Source: Annulohypoxylon bovei var. microspora
Taxonomy: Eukaryota > Ascomycota > Sordariomycetes > Xylariales > Hypoxylaceae
DNA: 64,000 bases
Direction of reading: 5' to 3'
Assembly (NCBI GenBank): GCA_022836615.1
Contig: MU405291.1
Location: 62,001 to 126,000, forward strand
Every line of letters starts with the position of its first letter. The first letter of the stretch is position 1. A program made the position numbers and the translations under genes. The notes below the pieces were generated by a model. That model was not told where the DNA came from. It did not search any database and saw only the letters and a list, made by a program, of their open reading frames with translations. Below, in pieces: positions 13,908 to 24,756 of this stretch.

Positions 13908-14617
13908 TGAATATGAGACTGCGCACTGCCCAATCTCGGCTTGCCTCAGCCGTCATGCAAGCCACCGCAGAACCATATCAATCGAGAGGGTCCGGGAGTA
14001 GTTTGCGAGAGCCAGAGCTCTCTCCTCTCAATTATTTCATTGGGTCTCGAGTGGTGCGGGATGTGAATCCGGAGGAAACAACATCTGATCTTCTCGCAGA
14101 AGCTCAGGCCGGAAGACTCACGTTGCCGCCGCCACTGAAGGCATCCTCGCAAGCTGACCTCGAAGAGCCAGGCCGAAACCGCAATGTCGCTCGGAAGTGC
14201 AGCACCGTGAATGTGATATCCAATGTCCAATGTCGCAGGCCATTCACTCGCCGGAGTTTCGAAGCACCGAAACTTAGGAACGAAGTGCTCGTTGTTGGTC
14301 GGTTGGTGAAGTTAGCCTCTCTCGTTAGTGCCGTCCAGCAAGACTTCGCGCGGGCCAAGACATATGAATGGAACAATTCGGCGTGGTCCTCGTTGCTACC
14401 CCAGGTCAGAATCCCCGGATGGAACTGCGAGGGTAGTAATGGGCCCGGTCTGGGTGCATATTCGAGCGACCTATCGACTTCACCGTTGTTAGTGACGGAG
14501 TTGCCGCTTTCTAGACTCCATACCCATGACGTGGGGGAGAACAAGCTCATGGCACCATCTCGGAGCCAGTTTGGAATGGCAGTCCAAAAACTTGGATATC
14601 GCGCATACGAGGTGTGA
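13908..14617 (+). CDS. Possible orphan protein, ~236 aa
   Basis: The longest open frame in the gene-poor left part. It starts at an ATG giving MNMRLRTAQSRLASAVMQAT and ends in TGA. The product has no family I recognise, no signal peptide and no membrane segment. It is Ser/Arg/Leu-rich with no clear repeats. The local DNA is somewhat richer in GC than its flanks, which raises the chance that it is coding. A 148-codon ORF on the opposite strand (14104-14550) overlaps it, so chance openness in a GC-richer patch is a real alternative. No introns are needed for this model. Confidence 0.3.
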
Positions 14618-17600
14618 ACACATATAGGTATGGTTGTAGCGTGTTAGTGCATCCCTAGTATGCGCGCGGCTAGTCAATACGTACCAGGTATGTCCTGATT
14701 ACCAAGCGAATGTCATCATGGTGAATCGGAGCTAACCACGGGGATGAGATGGATCCGAACTAGAATCGGTATATGAGATCTCATAACTACCGCATATTCT
14801 ACATGAATATTTTCCGTCGATGTTGTGTCTTTGAGGCTATCTTATAACAAACTAATCAAGCTATGTAGCACGAAGGATAGATAGAGAGACGGATGGATAT
14901 ACATATCGAAGCACGCTTATACGTAAAGAGAAGGAGAGGGGAGATGCCCAGCCATGTACGATATGCCTGTGAGACTCAAACCAACAAGTCCCCCACTCAA
15001 TAGGCAGCCATGAGCAACTCAACGCTACGGCGAGGCAAACTATCTAGACCTGATCGAGATGCTCCATCAGGCAATAGATACATCAGCCTCCCCCATGTGT
15101 TGGTTGTACAGGTTGCCTATCTATCACTGCAACTCGGGCCGGTACAGTAATAACCCCACGATATGCTAATTTTGACCAACCTATTCTAATGATAGAAGAC
15201 GACAACTAAGTACTTGCGGCACATAAAGCTCCAAGATTGGGAAATGTCATCCTTATAACGTAAAGCCTACCCACAAGCCTGTAGACTTAGCTATTAGATT
15301 CTCGGTGAATTTGGATTGCTCCTATCTACAAAAACAATCGCCATAGATGATCGGTCTTATTTATATGCTTCTATCTTTTATGAGTTAGATATCCCACGAC
15401 TTGCTTGAGACTTTCTCAAGTCTATTATTAAGGAGACTCGGGTTGTGAAGATAGTACGTGTATACAGTCTTCTAGTATATGTTTTGTGCTATTCAAGGCA
15501 CTTGGTACCATGAGCGAATTCTATAAAAAGACGATAATAGTACTCTTAAAAGAGTGCTCTAATTTATTCTTTGCTAGGTCAAAGCATTCTACGTGACTTA
15601 GGTAGTGTATCTGGACACATGAGATCAAAGAGTGTTCATTAATCTTTAGGGTTGGGATCCTATCGCGAATTACATACATAATTTCGCCCCTTGTCTCTCT
15701 CATAGTTGCTATGAAACTATTGACGATAGTATCACTCTGAAGCCTTCTATATCTCTTAAATCCCGAACAATCTCTTTTCATCTACGCACCCAATACTGGT
15801 TATCAATAGTGAAACCAGTCTTCAACTCGGACCTAGCGGTAAATTAGGTATAGTTTACGAGCTATTCTAGTTGGTAAGTCTGCAATGCTGCGTACAAAGC
15901 TTGAGTGGCACTCTCTTCAAGTAAAACACGTAGCATGAGTTGACCCATAAGCACCAATGTACCTGTTCTAACATAGAGTTATACTTGGATTCCCCTACGC
16001 AATTCGCAGTATAAAACTGCCAAAAGCTCTAGCTAACTGCTGTTACATCCCTTTGATCATTACTGGCACTCAAGATCACCGAGGAAGCAGGTTAACGGAA
16101 CATCCCCTTTTCTCATCCGCGAGTATACATTCGTATTGGGAAGGTAAAGGTAAGCCACATCACGCCCAAATGTAAGTTGCAGAATTAATCCATCATTCAC
16201 GGAATAGGGATAGATTATCTGGCCTGTTTTTCATGACTGGAAGCCTGCCTCAAGAAGATGGAGGTCCGAATAGCCGGCACAACGTAGCACGACTCGTAGC
16301 ACGACCTCGGGGCTTCTTTTACGGTCTCCAGCGCACCGGAAACCTTAATAGATACGGAGGGCCCATGAAGACTCTAGCATGATGACTGTTTTGTTACTAC
16401 ACTAAATAGGGGAAGGAGGTCGATCGCCGTGCACATGGGCGTGCCGCCTGGCCCATAGATGATGGTTTGCATAGTTTGCTGCACCATCCGGCTGATAGCT
16501 TCCGAATTTTAAGGTATCACGAGATGCAAGGTAAATTCTGGGCTGTCGTAAGATCTTCATGGGATACGCTGCTAGTATTGGCGGCCTTGTGACACCACTT
16601 CGTAATAAAGGAGGCAAGGAAGTCAGCACAACTTTCTGCATGGTAACTCCAACCCTACACCCCAACCCTCCATACCATTGCTTTGATCGCTACCTACCTA
16701 AGTACCTATCTAATCAACGCTATACACGGCCATAGAATTGTATTGAACTGTATAAGGCAAGAACAGAAGCACAAGTAGAGAACACGATTCTTCGACCAGT
16801 GCAAAACCCGAGTGGAGTACTACTTTTGCCGTTATCCGCGTTCAGAACAAATAAACATTCACCCCATTTTCATTGAGTAACCCGGGTCTGAAAGGCATGG
16901 CCGGTTGTGAGTTTATAGATGTGAATGGTACCTAGAAGGTACGTAGGTACGTAGGTAGGTAGAGCTCGTATCTTTGTGTAGTTGGCCCATCACCCTTTGA
17001 CAACTTAGATCAAGTAGCCGAACACCATACGAACACCATAGGTAGTTTCTTGCGAAAAGTATCTACTTACGTCGAAAGTACGCCGAAAATTCAGCGCCTT
17101 CTCGGACCCTTTTCCTTAACTAACTTTCCCCCTCTACCTACTAAAGGTACCTACCTAGACAACTACATTTTCACATCTCATTGCTACTTCCTATACTATA
17201 TAGGTAGGTAATTAGTACCTGGAATATTATATAGCTCTACCAAGTATCTAAAACCGACTAGATAGAAATATGGGTTATATGCGAGTAAGGAGGCTTGAAA
17301 CCGTTTAGGATAGGGGTGAGGGCTAGTACTCATATATGCAACAGAGACTTATCTCAAACATTGTTAAAGAATTACTTAGAGAGAGTTGGGGTGTTTCATG
17401 GCTACCTAACCTAGGTAGACATGGAGCCACATAGCAAGTCATCTCTATGATAGATTCCTAAGTGTCGTGCTGACACTACAGACCGATCACGAGAGCCTCT
17501 AGAGACAACACAGTGGAACACTCTGCTTACGCCAACAAAAAAATGGCCTCAAGACCTCCTGATCTCGGATATAAGATTGTATATATAGATCATCGTGGAT

Positions 17601-17633
17601 CCAGACAGATACTTAGATATATTTCCCATAGCG

Positions 17634-17643
17634 TACCTAGGTA
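17634..17643. repeat. TACCTAGGTA perfect palindrome
   Basis: Exact 10-base palindrome and consensus copy of the dispersed TACCTAGGTA motif family. An identical copy lies at 30323-30332. Confidence 0.9.
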
Positions 17644-17799
17644 AAATTACCTCACTCCCTAACCCCGTTTATGAGCCCACCCAGCCAGAATATGCAATGT
17701 AGTAAATTGCCGCAGTTAACTCATCCGTCAAAAATATAGTGGCAGTCCTTTATCCATCCCAAATATGCTTCTAATAGCAGATAAAATGTCGTCAATATG

Positions 17800-17860
17800 G
17801 GGTCGAGGGACCCGGACTAACAGTCCCCTCGCCCGACGGACTAACAGTCCCCTCGCCCGA
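17800..17860. repeat. Cluster of three hairpins including a 2x24-bp perfect tandem repeat
   Basis: A 24-base unit is repeated exactly twice, at 17813-17836 and 17837-17860. Each copy contains the small perfect hairpin GGACT-AAC-AGTCC (17814-17826 and 17838-17850). A third hairpin, GGGTC-GAGG-GACCC, sits directly before them (17800-17813). The array begins 94 bases beyond the stop codon of the caspase-like/rhodanese gene, so it would lie in its 3' UTR or at its transcript end. Confidence 0.85.
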
Positions 17861-17953
17861 GGTGCGAAACGTAGAAATAATAGACGTAGTCGTGAAGCTT
17901 CTATACTATATGGTATTAATGGCCTATCCATTCATCCCTCCTAGTCACATGTT

Positions 17954-20900
17954 CTACCGCGGAGGGTCCTGGCGGCCGGTCCGCATGATCTTTCCCAGGA
18001 GGCTACGGCCTCCAGCTAGTCCGGACCGTCCTTTTTTCTCGGGGGCGGCGTCATCAGAAGTCAACTTGTGAGAGGAGCTCGATGCTACTTTCGGTGGCGT
18101 TGCTTCGTGGCTCAAGTGTTCGTCTTCGGACTCGAGGAAATCGTAATCCGACATAGAGAGCTTATCCGCGGCTCGTCTGTAGTCACCCGGGGGAGCAGCA
18201 GATCTGCCCGTCCCAATGCCCCGTCCGGCTTCTTGCATCTTAGCGAGGCCGCGCTCTAGATGAGGAACCATGGGGCCTTTGATAGACCAATGGCTGTTGC
18301 GTCTCCTGTTTACAGCTTCTTTGTGTAGGTCCGGATGCCTATTCTCGAACTCAACTTCGATTTCCTTCTGGTGTTTCACCGTAGCATCGACGCGCTCGGC
18401 TTTTACCGTTGGGACGAGGTCAGTTGAATGAACCCTATCTTCACCTTCGAGAAGTTTTAGCCAGTCATCATATCGTTGATGATCCTCCTGCTGCAGCACA
18501 ATTAGTACAATCTTTTGTCTACCTAAGTATCTATCATGCAAGCTTACCGTCTTCTCCTCTGACATATTCTCAAGGCTAGCGAGGTACTCCTTGGCATTGC
18601 TCGTGGTATTTGTACTAATAATGTACTTGTCGAACGAATGCGAGAATTCCCGATAGTGACCCTTAAGCACAAAACATTGCCCAGCCCAACCCTTACTCTT
18701 AAAGTTTTGTAACAGCGCATCGGCTACGGGTGCCTCCCAAGTGTACTCAGCTACCTTATCGTAAAATACGACACATGTACTACCGTACCACTTATTGAAT
18801 GCGTTACGGCTCGTCTCGTCCGGCAGTGCTCTCTCGATCATTTCCATACTTGCTCGTGTCACGAATGACTCGGGGGCTCTGAAATTGATGGCACCGTGGA
18901 TGTGAGACTGTTCATACTCAGAAGGTGAACGGAGATCAATCACCACAATCTGGCCGTGGCTAGCCGGGAAAATTTCTAGCAGCTTGTTCAGATGTCCAGG
19001 AAGGATCATCTGAGCACCATCCGTTGGGGGATCGTGGCTATGGTCATCAATCTTTAGATTCTGTAGCCTAATCTCTACTGCTTCTTGCTCTCGGCGGTGT
19101 CGGAACCAAGTCTAGACTGTGTTAGCATGATTTCCGAGAAATGGTTCTTTAAGCATAACTTACATCTAAATCTGCTGTCTCTATCCCGAGAGTCGATGCT
19201 AGGAATTCCCTGACGGCAACCGTCGGCGCTGGGTTGCTGTGAAAGTATTCTTCTAAACGTGCTTGAACACGTGGTGGAAGTTCGGGTTGGCTTGTTATAG
19301 ATGCCAATGATGTTCTCCTTGTGCCTCGTTGATTCATAGCGAGTTGTTGTGCTATATTACCGTAAGACATGCTCTTGTGAAGCATATTACCAGGCGCAGG
19401 GCGCTGTCTTGCTGATAGGCCACGGGAAGAGGTTGACCAGCCCCTATTCGGCTTTGACTGATCCACAGGCATCGCGTTTGATGAGTGTCGATAACCACGA
19501 CTGGATCCATCAAATGACGGGCGCTCAAAACTTCTAAAGGCGGGCTCCATTGGCGCCTTACCATTTGAAAAAGCGGACATCATGGACAATCTAGCACCCC
19601 CAAGAGACTCCAGCGGCCCAGCGGTGTAAGCTGTGGTTCCCGAATAAATCGATCTCAAATCCGCGTCTATGTCGGCACCCGCTGATACTTCTTCCTCTAT
19701 GGCCCTTGGCTCGCTGTAGGTACGGGCAGCCAAGTTGTTCGACCGAATGAACGCCACAAAGTTGCAAGCATGATTCTCCGGAAGCAAATCCCAGACCATC
19801 ACTGGCATAGATAAGAGTAGTAGCGTCGAATGACTCTTAAATACCCCTTGAACCTTGACATACTTGGCGAGTGCAGGGATATTCGAAAGCCAGTGCTCCC
19901 AGTCATTGATGTTGAGGCGCTGATCCTCTTCAAGTGCGAGGGAGATCATCACGTGTGGTACATCCTCGTTTGGTTCAGACCCAACGATATCTTGCGGGCC
20001 GGCAGACCGACCATTCATGGGAGTATCGAACCCCGATTCCTGAGGAGGCGAGGGCGGTCTCGCGTCCGACGACAGAATCCGGGTTATTTCGATACTTGGT
20101 GCCTTGTGGTTGGCGGTCATCATAAAATGTACCGGCGTAGCACGCGCTTCGAAATGTTTGCCGTTTAGCATCTCAGGTCGTGGGTGCTTAAGACGCGCAA
20201 GAACCTCTGCATGAAGCATCGCTGCGGAATAGGTCCTTCGCTTCCACTCTTGGAGCACTTCGATTAGTGTGTTGGTAAATGAATACCTCCCAGGATCTGG
20301 AGCGATGGCATCCCAACTAGACGCTGATATTGTTTCCGTTATGCTGTTACCATTAGGAAAGGTGGCACTTGCGGCGCCGGCGCAGCAATCTAGGAGGATT
20401 AAGACATCCGAGAGGGATCGTTCCAACAACGTCTGAATCGCAGACCATCTATGGAACGGTTAATGTCATTACACATATGCGACCTGAATAGGTGGAATGC
20501 GATGTAGACTTACTGAAGCCATGGCGAATCTGAATTTCGGGTCCTGGGTCTACTATCAGTACCTATATTAAGTAGAAAGACATACAATAGCTAGGTAACC
20601 TACCCGCACCACGTGCTCTGCCTCGACTCGTCGATTCTCGCGTGGCCACCATAGTATACGATGAACAGAGTGTCATTCGACTCATGTTCCTTAATCATGG
20701 CACCTATTTTTAACATCAATTCGAGATGCGCATTGTCGGACGGTATCGGAAATGTTTCAGTCTGGAAGCTGTATTCCTCTCGGAAGCACGCTTCTAGGTC
20801 ATCAAGCTCCTTGAGGACAAACAGATCATCGCATGTCCAGTGAAGAAGGAGGACCTGTACTTTCTTGTATCTCTGCGAGCCTCCCCGGTTAGGGAAAGCT

Positions 20901-21231
20901 CGGGTAGCCGACTATGATAGCAGGCTTGTTAGCTCTGAAATGGCGGGCGTATGCCGATTAGAAGGAGAGGGCAGACACGCACATCCTCTAGGGTTTTCGC
21001 GAATTCGGGCAGATGCTTGACGTGGTAGCTCACACGACTGATGTCGTGTGTGGCCGACGGCGTCTTCTCATCTTCAATGCTGGAACCATACTGAGAAGAT
21101 GTGATTAGACGAGAGCGAGCTTGAGGCCTGGCTATCTTCTTTTCTCGACGTACGGCAGAATCTCCACTGCTGAAACTATGCCCATCCGTGGGCTGCCATT
21201 CACTTATCGTAACGAACGGCTGGTCACCCAT
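17954..21231 (-). CDS. Caspase-like / homeodomain-like / rhodanese multidomain protein
   Basis: Six exons (21231-20983, 20911-20604, 20552-20514, 20448-19164, 19111-18548, 18490-17954) encode 993 aa. Residues ~85-330 form a caspase-type (C14-like) domain. A first strand reads KKVQVLLLHW, the putative catalytic His173 is in VYYGGHA, and a putative Cys220/221 is in VLILLDCCAGAAS. A Ser/Gly/Arg-rich linker follows. Residues ~589-645 look like the C-terminal part of a homeodomain, ending TWFRHRREQE. Residues ~668-790 are a rhodanese fold with VVIDLRSPSEYEQSHIHGA. The loop that normally holds the rhodanese cysteine reads CVVFYDKV, with Asp744 where Cys is expected, so that domain is probably non-catalytic. 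The 57-bp intron 5 stays in frame if retained, but has GTAAGC, TACTAAT and GCAG signals. Exon 3 is only 39 nt and is the least certain. Function is unknown; a protease or scaffold in stress or death signalling is inference. Confidence 0.82.
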
Positions 21232-22956
21232 GATCACATACGCTTGTGCAGATCAACCAGCTGCAACGGGAGGGAGGAGGAGGAGGGACGTGGGGACGTG
21301 AGGACGTGAGGACGTAGGGACGGAGGGAATAAGAGGAGGCGCAAGGCAACGAGGCAAGCAGACACTAGGAAGTATGAAAAATGTCGTAGGCTTTGTCTTT
21401 ACATGGTCTTGCCGCACCGCATTGCGGATGATATTGTACGTAACGAACGAGCTGGAAACTTGGGACTTGGATAGAAGGGCAGGTAGATGATAGAATCAAT
21501 CACTTGAGCAAGAGTTGTATGGAGGTAGACGGGACATTCGGCTAAAGCCGCAACACTTGAGGGTGATATTCCACACTCACTTGAGATTTAACGCACCAAG
21601 ACTTTCTGCCGACAAGAGCTGGAGTGGGAAAGGGACGCCTTACGACTTGCGATTTGCGACAAGCGTCGGCTGAACATGACATGAAGGATGGAGGATGTCC
21701 CAAAATGTCAAGATATGCCACCCTCGGTAGCAGAAAGCGGTTTAGCGGCCTTGGTCGCGGTGAACTGATTTGGAGTAGGCGCCTCGTCCAAATTTCTTAC
21801 ATTGCTTCGTTTTATTGGCCCACGGCAGTGCTTGCGCCCCTTTCTGCTTGTACCGTACCTGTATTGATACCTCACGAAGGTAGGCTGAGTGTAACATTAT
21901 ATCCAATTTTTGTATATTCTAGAAAGAAGATGGCCCCTCGTTTGCTTTATCAGATAGGTGTGAAAATATTGTATGTACATACATCAGATCTAAAATTACC
22001 CTACTGTTCGGAATACAAATTAAACCACTGAAAGTATAGCGGCAATTATGTACCTACACGTAGGTATCTAACTAAGTGGATACAACGCCAAGGCTTTAGC
22101 AAACCTACCAAATCTGCGAGGAAAGTTGTCCTTGACGTTAGTGTAGTAAAACTATGCTTATACTGCTTACCTAAGTTGACATATACACACATAGAGACTC
22201 GATACATATCTATTACCTATAGGTAACTTTCGTATATACCTACCTAGACAGGTATTCCCGTCTTAACCCAGAAGGACTTTGTCACTTTCAAGGACATCGG
22301 CGTCGCCATAATATAAGCAACTGAGTCATAGTCAACTATCATTATTATCACTATTACAGTTGACTATTAGTCCTTTCAAGAGCATCGCCTCTTCCGCATA
22401 TCGAGTACCTATGTCAGCACTATTATGCGGTAGGGTTAAAGATTCCACTCCACTGGATGCTCTCGTCTGGAACCAGGCTTTAGCCTCGGCGACTCTCATA
22501 GAGACGCCTACTACTAGCCACTCCGTCCCTCGGTGCCAATAACTCCTCCGACCTGACCTATCCTATCCAGATAAGTGAATCTGATACAAATACAAGCCGC
22601 ACCTCGAAGTCATTTCGCCCCCTACACGCCGTATCCCACCATGTGACCATAGTAAGGGAAGTCATTACAGAACCCTCGAATATGTGTCCTCGATTGTGCC
22701 ATTATGGGTTCACTCGTACCGTAAATGAGATCAAGCATAATGTAATACCACCTTCAACGCCAACATAGATGCAGGTCCGCCTCCCCCCAAGCACCGAATG
22801 CCAAGTCAATGCGTATACGGCAAGAAAATGCAGTTAGACATTAAAGTATAAGAGTGATTATAGAATCGTTCCGGCGGGCAGGTTTGTTCTCATTCGCAGA
22901 TCCCCCAAGATATAATCAGATACGATCCAGTGTTCGGGGGTGGATTTGTTGAAAGC
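21232..22956. other. Intergenic between two minus-strand genes
   Basis: Contains the promoter side of the caspase-like gene and the 3' flank of the next gene. A short GGACGTGA tandem repeat lies near 21289-21320. The 135-codon ORF at 21624-22031 has no recognisable product and is not annotated. TAGGTA/TACCTA copies occur at 22050-22070 and 22237-22252. Confidence 0.5.
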
Positions 22957-24756
22957 TCAACCACGACTGTTGGCCTCTGCATTTCGACGCGCCTCATCCA
23001 AATCCTCTTTCATCAAACGTTCGCTAAGGCTTTTTGGTGAACCGTTGAAGTAAGTCATGTCAGGCTTATAGCTAGTTGATTCATCAACCCCACTTCGCCC
23101 GTCGACACTGCCGACAAAGGTATAGAAATCGCCCATTTCAGCAGCTTTCTTATGTACTTCTGGATCGCGAATGACACCAATCGAGAATGACTTCCCACGG
23201 TATGACCCCGCAGATGCAGCCATATAACGAGGCGATTGTAAAGGGAGAGTTTCAGAAGCAGGCTTAGCGACGGGAATCGCAGGAGACGTAGAAAACAGGA
23301 CCGGATTCTCAGCTATAGGTGTCGCATCAGCTTCGTCTTCCTCTTCCTCCTCTTCCTCGTCAATATATTTCTCTCCCGACTTGACCCTGTCGCCTTTATC
23401 GTCTAAATCGAAAGCCCGACCAAACATATCTTCCTCGTCAAGTGATAGTTCGCCTCTAGAATCCAATGGGGGTTTTGATGTGTTGCACTCTTCTTTTGGT
23501 TGATGCGAGTTAGGGACCTTCAATTCTGATTCGGGAGTCGTTTCAGACGGCGGGGAAAATCTTTTCTTGTCTTTGAATGAACTTAGTGGCGGCATCATGA
23601 GGACGTCGTCAGTATCATCAACCTCTTCGGAAATTTCGGTTTCCTCGACTTCTCTCACAGCTGCCAAAGGTGCGCCTAGTTGAGTCGGGAGACGCGCATC
23701 ATTTATGCGATGTGCCGTGCCGTCCGAGCTTACGTGATTGGCTGAAAATTGAGATGTGTCATTTGCTTTTCGGCTATGTAAACCGGCCATGACTAACTCT
23801 TCTTCCTCGTCATCGTCGATGGCCTCCAGGTTGCCGACAACCTCCCATTTCGAGGTATCCTCGTTTGAGTTCCGCGCCATGGCCTTTAGGCGATCAGTTG
23901 AAGAGACCTTTTTAGGCATCGGCGGAGAGCTGCCTAATAGGTCGGCATCTTCGTTAATGATAATTGCATTGCATGACTCATCTAGAAGACTAGTGGGGTT
24001 GCCAAATGGGGACGGCGGAAGATCCGGTGCTCGAGGTGAGACTGGAGGCGACGAGGTGGGAAGTACCTCTTCACCTTCTACGTCAAAGCGCACTCGCCTA
24101 GGGCTTTGAGGTTTAGTGGAGGAACTAGATGAGCGGCGGAAGGCGCTTCTTCGTAACCGCGTCGTGCTATCGTCAGAAGTGATCGAGGACTCCGTGTCTG
24201 CGGTATGCCGTCGGACGGGATCTGGTCGGGATAAAACGATTGGATTGGCTAGAATAGCGGGTGATGTGTCTTCCTTTTTGTTAGGTTCTTTGATTTCAGG
24301 TACCTGGGGCGGTAACGTAGGTGGTGTCGGGCTACGTCGCTGTACTGCATCAAGTAAGGGAAGATAGCTTGGTGTAAACAGACCGTGGAACTCGCGTTCT
24401 CGTTCATGTGGACTTCGGGGACCATCGAACATTGGAAGGAAAGGAATTTGAGGCGAGACTGGCGGCGATGGTTGCCTCGGCCACAATTTCTCGTCAGGGC
24501 TGGCATCGTGGACACTATCTTGCGATTGCGGGTCGACGTCATGATCGAGGCTGGGACTCATTGCCGGATAATTCTGGAAGTGTTCGGCGACCAATTTTTG
24601 GACATTGGCAGATACATGTCCCGGCACGTCTCGTAAGCGCTGACGCGAATATCGATGGAACTCTTGGGCCATGTCCTGCCGATATATGTTGACCTTGTTA
24701 TCAAGCTCAGCGAGCTTTTGGATAAGATCCGATACTAGGCTCGTAGTGTCATCCAT
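22957..24756 (-). CDS. Large, mostly disordered protein of unknown function
   Basis: Single exon of 599 aa starting at the ATG giving MDDTTSLVSDL; the frame extends a little upstream but without an ATG. Residues ~1-60 are predicted helical and may form a short coiled coil (SDLIQKLAELDNKV). The middle is rich in Ser, Pro, Asp and Glu, with SPP/PVSP motifs, an RRSSSSS block and acidic runs near residues 340-360 and 480-500. A conserved-looking C-terminus (KSFSIGVIRDPEVHKKAAEM onward) is less biased and may be the functional part. There is no signal peptide or membrane segment. Many SP/TP sites suggest phosphorylation, but that is inference. I do not recognise the family. Confidence 0.85.
   Translation of the reverse strand: MDDTTSLVSDLIQKLAELDNKVNIYRQDMAQEFHRYSRQRLRDVPGHVSANVQKLVAEHFQNYPAMSPSLDHDVDPQSQDSVHDASPDEKLWPRQPSPPVSPQIPFLPMFDGPRSPHEREREFHGLFTPSYLPLLDAVQRRSPTPPTLPPQVPEIKEPNKKEDTSPAILANPIVLSRPDPVRRHTADTESSITSDDSTTRLRRSAFRRSSSSSTKPQSPRRVRFDVEGEEVLPTSSPPVSPRAPDLPPSPFGNPTSLLDESCNAIIINEDADLLGSSPPMPKKVSSTDRLKAMARNSNEDTSKWEVVGNLEAIDDDEEEELVMAGLHSRKANDTSQFSANHVSSDGTAHRINDARLPTQLGAPLAAVREVEETEISEEVDDTDDVLMMPPLSSFKDKKRFSPPSETTPESELKVPNSHQPKEECNTSKPPLDSRGELSLDEEDMFGRAFDLDDKGDRVKSGEKYIDEEEEEEEDEADATPIAENPVLFSTSPAIPVAKPASETLPLQSPRYMAASAGSYRGKSFSIGVIRDPEVHKKAAEMGDFYTFVGSVDGRSGVDESTSYKPDMTYFNGSPKSLSERLMKEDLDEARRNAEANSRG

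Larger units (their letters stand above)
14618..17953. other. Intergenic, ~3.3 kb without a supported gene
   Basis: AT-rich, with short ORFs only. TACCTA/TAGGTA clusters occur at 16691-16709, 16928-16962, 17147-17159, 17402-17419 and 17634-17643. The right end carries the hairpin and tandem-repeat cluster annotated at 17800-17860 and is probably the 3' UTR or flank of the gene ending at 17954. Confidence 0.55.

Noticed and set aside
3317..17953. Coding transposon or viral insertion
   Set aside because: I find no reverse transcriptase, transposase, integrase or capsid motif in any frame, and no long terminal repeats by eye.
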